Positions 39,966 through 48,362 of a stretch of DNA of 64,000 bases are shown here, piece by piece. The stretch covers positions 248,001 to 312,000 of the forward strand of contig BGKB01000027.1 of NCBI GenBank assembly GCA_003116975.1, written 5' to 3'. Numbering within the stretch: position 1 is the stretch's first letter; every line of letters begins with the position of its first letter. The notes below the pieces were generated by a model. That model had not been told where the DNA came from. It saw nothing but the letters and a program-made list of their open reading frames with translations, and ran no database searches. The position numbers and the translations under genes were made by a program. This DNA comes from Aurantiochytrium sp. KH105. Lineage: Eukaryota > Sar > Bigyra > Thraustochytrida > Thraustochytriidae.

Positions 39966-41543
39966 ATGGCTGATACCGTCATTTCGAGCACGAGCACGAG
40001 CACGAGCAGCGGCACAATCATTGGGGACTTGGGACAGCGTCCAGGACGACGAAGGCGCGGACAATCCCGCGAACTGACAAGGGAATCCTCGCTCGAGGTT
40101 GACGAAAACGCAACGATTCTTGGCGAAAGTATGGGCAGCGAGACCCCAATCTCGCGCTCAAGGCGCACGCAGCCGCCGCGGCGCGTCAACCATCGCGGCG
40201 TCTTGTTGCTGGCCTTGCTGACGGTGGGATTCATTACGCTCTTGCAGTTCGTCGAAGAGGGTCCTTCGCAAGACCGATCATCTTCTAGTAGCGTCTTCAA
40301 GTTTCTAGAGGGCGCAAAGAAGGCCGCTGCGGCGGCTGGCGTGGGCTCCGCGGGGAAAAGCAGACCTTTGCTGGAGCGCGCCGAAGAGGCGCGCAACATT
40401 AGCAGTTTTGTGAGCGTGATTGCCGAAGGCGAACCGGTGGCGGTTCTCACGTATGTCTCATACTCGTACAAGGCAACATTGCTAAATTGGATGGTCGCGA
40501 TGGAGCGCGCCAAGGTGCCCGGGGTGGGCGTGGTGTGTCTGGACCAGGATTTGCGCGCGTACCTGCGGGAGCGCGGCATTCCGTGCTACATGCCAGCGCA
40601 AGCGCCTTCTGGAGGCGGTTCGAAAAAGGGCCAGCTCAATGTCAAGGCCATTAGCAAGCTTTGGATCATGCGGCTCGTGCATTTGCTTGATGTATTGCGC
40701 TCCGGAAAAAGTGTGGTTCTATCTGACAGCGACGCGATATGGGCAGAGAATGCGATCGCTTCGGGAATTTTACACGAGCGCTCAGGCGACATTGTTGCAT
40801 CCAGAGGACAGTATCCTTGGGACGTGGCCGAGAATTGGGGCGCGACGCTGTGCATGGGCGTAGTGTATTTTCGTGCCGTGCCATCGGTGGTGTCGATGCT
40901 TGAGAACGCCCTTGAAGAGGCTGTGCAGGCGAACGACGACCAGATTGGCCTCAACAACGCATTGTACCATTCATTTGGTCATGACCCCGTGCGGGTTTTC
41001 GGCCGGCGGCTCGAGATTACCGACCGCTACCCGGCCATTGCGCCTTCGACGGGAACGTTGCCGCGACTTGTGATATTACCGCACAAAGTGGTGCCGCGGT
41101 TTTGCGCCGAGCTGTCCCCGGCTGACTGGGCATCGCACGTCGCGATAGCTCATTGCCATGCGCTCGACGGTCAAAAGGCCAAGAATTTCAAGAATTGGGG
41201 CAACGCCAAGAATCGTAACAACATCATGATCAAGTATAACCTCTGGTGCGACGCCGTGGGTTCTGACAAAGACAAGGACAAGGACAAGGACCTGGTACCT
41301 TCCACGCCCAAGGAATTCAATTCCTGGCTCCAGGACACTGCACGCGACTGCGGTTTTCTCAGTTTCCGCGATCCCGGTCCACCCTCGGGTGCTGCGGACC
41401 GGGACCGCGACAAAAACGAGGCCGCGGACGACGAGGAGGAAACGGCGGAAGGAGCGGGCGAAGGAAGCGATGCTGCCGCCCTCGGAAATCTTCGAACCGA
41501 GAATGGCAAGCCGCGAAACGCGCAAGCAGTCCCTGACCCTTGA
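39966..41543 (+). CDS. type II membrane glycosyltransferase (nucleotide-diphospho-sugar transferase family)
   Basis: The product is 525 aa. It has a cytosolic Ser/Arg-rich tail, one signal-anchor helix at about residues 73-95 (GVLLLALLTVGFITLLQF), then a lumenal catalytic domain. Matches to the Nucleotid_trans type are AVLTYVSYSYKATLLNWMVA, then VGVVCLDQDLRAYLRERGIP, then the metal-binding VVLSDSDAIW near residue 253, CMGVVYFRAVPSVVSMLENA, then QANDDQIGLNNALYH. A late His (AIAHCHALDG) and a FKNWGN block follow. Topology and DxD-type motif suggest Golgi glycan synthesis; donor and acceptor sugars cannot be read from sequence. A KDKDKDKDKD run sits near the C-terminus. Confidence 0.85.
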   Translation: MADTVISSTSTSTSSGTIIGDLGQRPGRRRRGQSRELTRESSLEVDENATILGESMGSETPISRSRRTQPPRRVNHRGVLLLALLTVGFITLLQFVEEGPSQDRSSSSSVFKFLEGAKKAAAAAGVGSAGKSRPLLERAEEARNISSFVSVIAEGEPVAVLTYVSYSYKATLLNWMVAMERAKVPGVGVVCLDQDLRAYLRERGIPCYMPAQAPSGGGSKKGQLNVKAISKLWIMRLVHLLDVLRSGKSVVLSDSDAIWAENAIASGILHERSGDIVASRGQYPWDVAENWGATLCMGVVYFRAVPSVVSMLENALEEAVQANDDQIGLNNALYHSFGHDPVRVFGRRLEITDRYPAIAPSTGTLPRLVILPHKVVPRFCAELSPADWASHVAIAHCHALDGQKAKNFKNWGNAKNRNNIMIKYNLWCDAVGSDKDKDKDKDLVPSTPKEFNSWLQDTARDCGFLSFRDPGPPSGAADRDRDKNEAADDEEETAEGAGEGSDAAALGNLRTENGKPRNAQAVPDP

Positions 41544-42668
41544 CACTGACAGTGAGTGAGTCGTCGTGTTCATATCCGTCGTGCGCCGCCGCCAAGGGGC
41601 GGCCGCGTAACGCGAGCGAAAGGGAAAAGAAAAAAAGGTTATTTTTTCCTGCTTGCCAACGTTGGGCCTGACGGTTCAAGCTGTTGGCCTGCCAAGGCTA
41701 TTCTCTACTTCCGCCATTGCTTTTATCGGCTCGGGAACCACACTGACAGTGAGCGATGACAGTGAGTGAGCCGGAGCCCCCCAGCTAGATGCAATGAATT
41801 CGTCTCGATCTGGAAGGCGCGTTGCGACTGTGGCTGACAGCGTCAGTGATGCATCTTACTGTCACCTTCAATCGCGGCCTGGCGATCGCAGGCGCAGGCG
41901 ATAGTAGTCGCAAGCCGCTGCAGCTGCAGCGATCGTTTAAAGCGAAGACAGGAAGGCGATCAAGGATGGAAGGATGGAAGAAACCTTGCGCTGAACGTAA
42001 CAAATAAGACATCGAACCCCCTGTGTGATTGAGCGTGCCCAAAGCCTCCCTCCTCCCACTGTCAGCGAGATAGTGCTGCTTGATAGTGTGCTATTTGCGG
42101 CGCATGCGCTTTGCGTAATACATACGTGCGCCCTGTCGTCGCGACTTCGTCCCCTGCTGCTTGCTCGTGCCAGTCTCTTGCTTGTCAGAGCCGTCCTGAT
42201 TTCCGGCCCATTTGGGTGGCTGTTCGCGGGCGATTCCGTGCTGAAAAACGTAAGACCGTGACCTTACATAATTTCCATTGTCTGCGACACCTGCGACGGC
42301 GACAGTGCGACCGCTGCGACAGAGCGACACTTGCGATAGCGACAGAGCGACACCTGTTGGCGGCAGAGAGACGCGACTGCGACCTGCATTTCTGTCATCG
42401 TGGTTGCTAGAGCCAGAGCATGAGATGGGTTTGCGTGCTCGAGTCAATGAGGGCTGAGTCTTTTTAGTGGAGTCGACCAGTGCGTTGAGATGATGGCCAT
42501 GTCGTCGCTGTCATCTGTCTTGAGAACATTTGAATGAAGGCTTATCATATGCAGGCAGCAGCGAGCTGCAAGAAAGAGGCTGGAGCGAGCTAGAGCTCAC
42601 CTCAGCCAGAGCTTAGCCTACACACAAAAAAAAACACAAAAATGGCTCTTGCCTTTTGCTTATGTATG
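41544..42668. other. intergenic, microrepeat-rich
   Basis: No gene supported. TGACAGTGAG occurs three times (about 41549, 41744 and 41757). A CGACA/GCGACAGAGCGACA irregular repeat occupies about 42296-42356. A poly-A tract lies near 42628. Confidence 0.6.
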
Positions 42669-43189
42669 CTATTTCTGTGTAGATTTGGATTCGAATAGTG
42701 CTAAGGCGTAGAAAGTGATCGCGGCCAAGGCTGCGCCCTGCATCCGGGAAAAGAGCCAACATCCTACAGTCTCTCCTTTGTACTCGCTGTTGTGTTTCAA
42801 CACAAGGGTTTCTAATCCCCTCGGTAGCAGTTTAGTGGCGGCGTAGAGATTAATTGCAAGTTCCACAACGTTCAGGATGGCAATAACAAAAGATGCTTGC
42901 CAGCGGACATTCCGAGCAAAGCTAATGTCCACTCCCACACTAGGAATTCACTGTTCTTGTCGTACAGCAACTGGTGAATAAGGATGAGTGAAGTGCCAGT
43001 GAGTGCGAAGACGCACACGCAATCAAACACTACGCTTGCATTTTCGGTCAATGCATAATTCGAACCGGAGCCTTCGTCCTCACGAAAGACGAAACTGGCA
43101 ATAATGGTTCTAAAAAGAAGAAAAGAGAAGGGCGTGCCTGCCGGGACATCTCCACCGATGCTGGTCGATAAGGATCCAAGCGCGGGCAT
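42669..43189 (-). CDS. hypothetical four-helix membrane protein, apparently frameshifted
   Basis: Two overlapping minus-strand frames read as one membrane protein. The first starts with ATG at 43189 (MPALGSLSTSIGGDVPAG) and includes hydrophobic PFSFLLFRTIIASFVF and SVVFDCVCVFALTGTSLILI, reaching LLYDKNSEF. The second continues VGVDISFARNVRWQASFVIA with ILNVVELAINLYAATKLLP and ends MQGAALAAITFYALALFESK at 42669. Moving between frames needs a single-base shift around 42938-42946. No intron with GT-AG ends repairs it. Either the gene is broken, the assembly has a one-base error, or a shift occurs. No family recognised; total about 175 aa. Confidence 0.35.
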
Positions 43190-43560
43190 GGTAGCATGAT
43201 AGGCAACGAGATACTATGCAATGGGTTCACTCCGGGTGCTACCATCAGTCATTACGAACATGGTACAATATGCCAAGAGAATGACCAGGCTTCGCAGCGA
43301 GAAATACCATCTTCTAGCCTCCTCAAATAGCACTAGCTTCAGAACTAAGCTCTAGTACAATACCTCTTTGCCAAATGTTGTCTTTGTTGTCGCCTATGGA
43401 CGGAAAATAGACCGATACATTCAATTTGAAAGAAAGTTGAAACATGGTGCGTGACGCGCTCGGGGAGAATCGAGAGCGAGAGGCGAAGGAAAAGAAAAAG
43501 ATGGAGATCTTTACTGTTTAGTAAGGCGTTCGTTCCTGCGCGAACGCGATTTTCTACTTA
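43190..43560. other. intergenic, nothing recognised
   Basis: AT-richer spacer between the frameshifted membrane gene and coding-like fragments. No repeat or gene seen. Confidence 0.5.
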
Positions 43561-44106
43561 TTACTTATCGATAACTCCGTGCAAGTCAGAGAGAGTAAGC
43601 AGCTGTATCTTGGGAGGGGAAGTAGGCACTTCGGCATAGCCATCAAAAAGCTTGTGTATGTACTCTGAAAAAGAAGCCAAGCAACGCGCGTCAGCCTTGT
43701 TGCTTTTGTGTTAATCGACGTGCTTGCGGATCTACTCGGAGCGCACCCACGTAGAGATCCTGTTGAGAAAAGCTGTCAAAACGATGCGTTCCTCTTGAAT
43801 CTCAAACTGGAGAGACATGAACAATGGCATGAGCACGATTTCCGATGGCTTCAGAACGTTCCAATCGAACGCGAATGTTTTTGTTGTTCATTTTGAGCTG
43901 CTCAAAAAGGATAATAGCGTGTATACACCAGCAGTTACAAGTAAGTTCGGATCCTGATCCAGCCTACAGCCAGCTGCAGCTGCAGTGCAGCTGCAGTTGC
44001 GGCTGCTCCTTGGCTGATGCAGTAGAAGATCGTCAAGAGATCGCAAAGGCGCATACGTAGCGGATTCAAAATGTGGATGATGACGGCAACAACGGCAAAG
44101 TCCCAT
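43561..44106 (-). pseudogene. coding-like fragments, possibly a degraded or multi-exon gene
   Basis: On the minus strand one frame near 43985-43888 gives LLVTAGVYTLLSFLSSSK then TGA. The same frame then continues TFAFDWNVLKPSEIVLMPLF with MSLQFEIQEERIVLTAFLNR to about 43735. A pyrimidine-rich CTTCTTTTTCAG acceptor lies near 43665 and leads into YIHKLFDGYAEVPTSPPKIQ ending at TAA 43561. A donor GTGCGC at 43746 would join these in phase 0. The peptide reads like real protein, but the in-frame TGA and lack of an upstream start leave it unresolved. I do not recognise the family. Confidence 0.25.
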
Positions 44107-44407
44107 CTATAGATAGGCCTTGGATCATTTTTCGAGCCCGCAGAGCCCGGCGGCAGCGGCACGGGCCCCGCGATGCGAGCGCTCGCAGCTGCAGCTCTAT
44201 GCCGCGTCGCCTTGCTCACGAGAGCCCCAAGGTTTGCGTCGGCACTGCGCCGACCGAACAGACGGGGTGGATTGCGGCATCGATTGCGACTGACGGCCGC
44301 AGTTGCATTGTCCAGCTCTGCTCTGCTCTGCATTGCTCTACTCTCATCACAGGTTCAAGAACACGGCATACGACGGATTCCGGCGCGCGGCATGACGTTC
44401 GCGCTCA

Positions 44408-44556
44408 CCGGAACGCGTGAGGTCATGTCCTGCCTTGGCAAGAACGGCCCACGCCGGTTCGGGAGCCGCGGCCACTCGCGATGACGGACGTCCTCTTCTC
44501 CTCGCAGGGGCCCGAGCCCGAACTTCCGCGCCAGGACATGACCTCGCGCGTTCCGG
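44408..44556. repeat. 25-bp near-perfect inverted repeat with 99-base loop
   Basis: The arms 44408-44432 and 44532-44556 are reverse complements at 24 of 25 positions, beginning CCGGAACGCG on the left arm. Similarity stops sharply outside the arms. A transcript in either direction would form a long hairpin. Confidence 0.8.
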
Positions 44557-45085
44557 CCACGCCGCCGCCTCCTCGCGCAACGCATCGCAACACATCGCAA
44601 CGCAGCGCAACACGGCGCGTCTCCGGCTCCGCGTGCGTCTCGCGCGCCGTCCTGGCTTGGCATGGCCTCGGCATGGCCATGGTCATGATCATGGCATGGC
44701 CATGATCGTGAGCATGGCCTCAATCATCGTCGTCCGCGCGGCATCGACGCCGGAACGACGCCGTGGCTCCTCGAATGCAATGTGCTCGCGGCGATTGCGC
44801 GCGTGCACTGCCATCGACCCGCGGGATGTCTCGAGCGGCACCTCGAATCCCCGGCCAGTCGCCTTGTGTCTGTCATCATCGCGCTCGTCCCAGTCAGACA
44901 GAGCCTGGTCCCGGAGGCCGCGCACGGGACCTCGCCGCGCGAGGTGAAAGGTCGATCGCGTGGCGCGGCGAGGTTTGGCTGGACGCGAGGTTTGGGCTGG
45001 GCTGGGTAACAGTAAGTCCCAGGCAAGAAGAGCATACGCACGCGCACGCACTGCGAGCGTCGATCGAGTGATCGCACGATTTGGG

Positions 45086-45172
45086 TGGACCTGGACCTGG
45101 ACCTGGACCTGGCTCCGAGTCCGAGTCCGAGTCCGAGTCCGTCGGGCCGCAGCTGCAGCTGCAGCTGCAGGT
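45086..45172. repeat. three adjacent hexanucleotide arrays
   Basis: About four units of GGACCT, four to five of GAGTCC and four of CAGCTG follow one another with almost no spacer. Shared period and adjacency suggest serial slippage. Confidence 0.75.
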
Positions 45173-45878
45173 GGCGGGCGTGCGTGCGTTGGCAGAGCGG
45201 CGATCGCGACGCCGTTCTGCGTGGGTCGTTTTGATCGCGATCACGAGCCGAGGCGCTGTGCTCAGGAGCTGGGATAGGATAAGAGAGCGAGAAAGAGCTG
45301 CAGCTGCCTGCTGTGTCTACTAACAAAGAGGTAGGCGGGTCACACCTGGAAGAAGAGTGACATGGCTGGTAGATTGATCGAGCTCATCGCCTCAGTGTCT
45401 CCGGCGGGAGGAAGGTGAAAGTGACGAGCACGAGGCTGGCTGGCCAGCCATCATCGAGCAGCGAGCGAGCGAGCGATGGATCGATCGAGCAGTGGGTCCT
45501 GGAATCGACGACGCGACATCGCAGTTCTGGCCCGGTCGTAGCCGCAGCCGCAGGTGCCGTTTGGGCTGGAGGATGATGATGATGATGCCAACATCGGACC
45601 CGATCAGACAGCGCAGATCAGATGGCGAGTCGCCAACATCGCTGCAACTGCTCGCGTTGTCCGCGTCGCGTCTCGCTGCGTAGGTAGGTCTGGGCGCGGA
45701 GCGATCGATCGATCGGTTGTAAAAGGGACGGTGTGGCGGGGTGGTGGGTGGCGCTGCACATTAGTGCACTGCAGAACCACACGCATTTCATTGCACCGCA
45801 TTACATGGCGATCGACCAGCCCTGTGCTCTTTGCTTTGCCTTGCTTCGCTTTGCACTGCATTGCACTGCACGGCATCG

Positions 45879-45985
45879 CATTGCATTGCATTGCATTGCA
45901 TTGCATTGCATTGCATTGTTTACAGCATCGCGTCGCATCGCATCGCATCGCGTCGCGTCGCGTTGCCTCGCAGCGCAGCGTAGGC
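45879..45985. repeat. pentanucleotide array (ATTGC decaying into CATCG/CGTCG)
   Basis: About eight clean ATTGC units are followed, after TTTACAG, by a degenerate run with the same five-base period. Not a CRISPR array: units are far too short and there are no unique spacers. Confidence 0.75.
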
Positions 45986-46409
45986 AGGCAGGCAGACCCT
46001 TAACTGCTTCGCCTCGCGGTCGGCAGCCAGCGCCGAGCGGGAGGAAGCGTCTGCCTGCTGCCGCCGCTGCTGCTGCTGCTTCTGCAGAGGCTGTCGAGCA
46101 AGCGCCTCCCTCTGCTGCCGAGCCGCGCTGACGCCGCCCAGGCCGCGAGAACTCCTGCGCTGACCGCGCCAGCTGCAGCTTCCCCGGCCCGCGGCGGCTC
46201 GCGAGGCTCTTGCGCGCGCTCGGCGAGGCAGCCCCCGACCCGGGCCGGCGCGGCGCGACTTGGCGCAGCGGAGTACGCCAGCGAGCGGACCCTGCCGGCG
46301 AGGAAGCGTCACAGGCGCCTTTTGTGGAGCTCCAGAACCCGAACGAGGACCAGGACCAGGACCAGGACCAAACCAGGAGGACCAGGCAAGGGCGGGCGGA
46401 GATAAGAAC

Positions 46410-47921
46410 ATGGCGGGGATCCTGGCCGGCGCGAAGGCGCTGGCGCGCGGGGCGCTGCGGGTGGCGCGCGGCGACGAGGAAGCGCGCCGCGCGAGCATGG
46501 CGCGCCGAGGCCTGAGCGCCATGGTGAACCAGGCCGACAACAAGCTGCTCAAACCCGTGCGTCTGGTCAGCTCGCGGTCGCTGGCGAAGGCCAGACCCCG
46601 CATCGTCATTGTCGGCAGCGGATGGGGCGGGTACTCCTTTCTCTCGTACATTGACAAGAAAAAGTACGACGTGCAGGTGATCAGTCCGTCGAACCACTTT
46701 CTCTTTACGCCGCTGCTGCCGAGCTCCGTCGTGGGCACACTCGAATTCCGCGCCATCCAGGAACCTGTGCGCACCGTGCGCAACCTTGGCGCGTACTACC
46801 AGGCCAAGGCTCTCTCCGTCGACGAGAACACGCGCCAGATTACCTGCAAGGGCATCTTTAGCGGCGACGAGTTCCGGGTCGAGTACGACTTTCTGGTCTG
46901 TGCTGCAGGAGCAAAGACGAACACCTTCAACACGCCCGGCATTGCAGATCGCGAAGGCAAGGAAGTCTTCTTTTTGAAACACTTGCACCACGCGCGTCAA
47001 ATCCGGAACCGTATCCTCGAGTGCTTTGAGCGTGCCGCCATTCACCTCACCGACGACGCGGAGCGTGACCGTCTCCTAACCTTTGTTGTCGTGGGAGGCG
47101 GACCCACCTCGTGCGAGCTTGTTGGCGAGCTCCGCGACTTTATTCGCAATGACGTCGCCAAGTGGTACCCCGATCTCCAGGATTACATTTCTATTCATCT
47201 CGTCGAGGCGCAGAGTCGGTTGCTCGGCTCCTTCGACGAGTCGGTGGCAAAGATTGTCGAGAGACGCTTTCGCCGTCGCAACATTCAATTGCATCTCGGC
47301 GCCTCGGTAACTGGTTTCGACCCTGAAACCGGGATTACCAAGCTTTCCGACGGGTCAGGCATCCCGACGGGTATGCTCGTGTGGAGTGCCGGCCTTGAGC
47401 AGACGCGCTTTGTTCAGGATGGCCTCGACGGTGTCGAGAAAGGTCCTGGCAAGCGCATCATCATCGATGATCATCTCCGTGTTTCTGACCCCGACAACAA
47501 ATTCGACAACCGATTCTTTGCGCTTGGTGACTGCGCCATCAACATGGAGACTCCTCTCGCTCCGCTCGCCCAGGTTGCAGGTCAGCAAGCGAAGTGGCTC
47601 GCCAAAGCCTTCAACGATGCGCCTACTGGCGTTGGTCTCGTCGCTCCGGCCGCCCAGGTCTTCAAACCTGACTCGGATCCTTTTGCCTTCTTCTCGCTGG
47701 GCAGCATGCTTACCTTTGGTGGGTTTCAGGGCGCTGTTGATTTCACCCAGGTTGGCAAACAGAACGAGGAGTCCAACCTTGGTGCCCTCTCTGGATTTCT
47801 CTCCTTTGCCATGTGGCGCTCAGCTTATCTCCTGCGCCAAAACTCTTGGACCAACCGCATCCTCATTCCCATGTACTGGTTCAAGTCTTTTCTGCTCGGA
47901 CGCGACATCTCCCGCTTCTAA
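46410..47921 (+). CDS. NDH2: Type II (rotenone-insensitive) NADH:ubiquinone oxidoreductase
   Basis: The product is 503 aa. The start at 46410 gives MAGILAGAKALARGALRVAR, a mitochondrial presequence; the frame upstream is only an ACCAGG repeat. FAD-binding IVIVGSGWGGYSFLSYIDKK at residues 65-84 and PSNHFLFTPLLPSSVVGTLE follow. A second Rossmann motif VVVGGGPTSCELVGELRDF binds NADH. The C-terminus has RFFALGDCAINMETPLAPLAQ and QQAKWLAKAFN, typical of NDH-2. It is a single-polypeptide, non-proton-pumping respiratory enzyme of the inner membrane. No EF-hand insertion is present, so direct calcium control as in some plant and fungal forms is unlikely. A C-terminal amphipathic stretch (WTNRILIPMYWFKSFLLGRD) probably anchors it to the membrane. 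Confidence 0.95.
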   Translation: MAGILAGAKALARGALRVARGDEEARRASMARRGLSAMVNQADNKLLKPVRLVSSRSLAKARPRIVIVGSGWGGYSFLSYIDKKKYDVQVISPSNHFLFTPLLPSSVVGTLEFRAIQEPVRTVRNLGAYYQAKALSVDENTRQITCKGIFSGDEFRVEYDFLVCAAGAKTNTFNTPGIADREGKEVFFLKHLHHARQIRNRILECFERAAIHLTDDAERDRLLTFVVVGGGPTSCELVGELRDFIRNDVAKWYPDLQDYISIHLVEAQSRLLGSFDESVAKIVERRFRRRNIQLHLGASVTGFDPETGITKLSDGSGIPTGMLVWSAGLEQTRFVQDGLDGVEKGPGKRIIIDDHLRVSDPDNKFDNRFFALGDCAINMETPLAPLAQVAGQQAKWLAKAFNDAPTGVGLVAPAAQVFKPDSDPFAFFSLGSMLTFGGFQGAVDFTQVGKQNEESNLGALSGFLSFAMWRSAYLLRQNSWTNRILIPMYWFKSFLLGRDISRF

Positions 47922-48362
47922 GCTAATGACTTGTTTTACAATAATGAAAAGACCTGGTCTGTCTCCTGTCATCTCTTGCGTTCGTTTTCGTTGAGCACAC
48001 CTACGAGGCAGGTGCGGCAAGGAATTCTGGTTTGACAACTCGACAAGTTCTTCTTCTTCTTCTTCTTTTTGCTCCTCCTCCTCCTCCTCCTTCTTTTTAG
48101 TATTCGGAAAAAAGGTCAAGCAACCATACTGCGTATACACTACAATAGGTATAATACAACCTAATCTAGAAAAGAAACCAGCAACCATGGCAAACGCTCT
48201 TCTTCGATTTTGGCCACTGTTCATCCCATCTGCCTTTGTGTTTATTCAGACTTCCGCGGTGAACTTCCGCCTAATTTGCCCGAGTCGGCTTGAAGTAGTA
48301 AAAGCAGATCTCCTTCGTGGAACACAGAAAGACAGACAGACAGACGCTTGAAGACCGCAAGC
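47922..48362. other. intergenic between NDH2 and the oxygenase-Ctr gene
   Basis: No gene supported. A pyrimidine tract of CTT then CTC triplets lies at about 48049-48098. A GACA microrepeat lies at about 48329-48345, just before the next start. Confidence 0.6.

Larger units (their letters stand above)
44107..46409. other. gene-poor, simple-repeat-rich region
   Basis: No supported gene in 2.3 kb. It holds a 25-bp inverted repeat (44408-44432 and 44532-44556) and a CATGGC/CATGAT palindromic run near 44667-44716. Hexamer arrays GGACCT, GAGTCC and CAGCTG occupy 45086-45172. An ATTGC pentamer array lies at about 45879-45918, decaying into a CATCG/CGTCG pentamer run to about 45985. An ACCAGG array at 46347-46377 lies just ahead of the NDH2 gene. 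Open frames across these on both strands are repeat translations. Confidence 0.65.

Noticed and set aside
39494-40579. 361-residue open frame on the minus strand
   Set aside because: It is antisense to the glycosyltransferase and its upstream region, is Arg/Ser-rich and has no recognisable domain, while the plus-strand frame shows a clear family pattern.
45879-45985. possible CRISPR-like array
   Set aside because: Pure five-base period without spacers, in a eukaryotic context; a microsatellite.
45801-47045. 414-residue open frame on the minus strand
   Set aside because: It runs antisense through the NDH2 5' half and through the pentamer array, which it translates as a repetitive peptide. 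Not a gene.
48348-48362. upstream TTG as start of the oxygenase-Ctr protein
   Set aside because: A non-ATG codon; the first in-frame ATG at 48363 gives a proper signal-peptide-like N-terminus.
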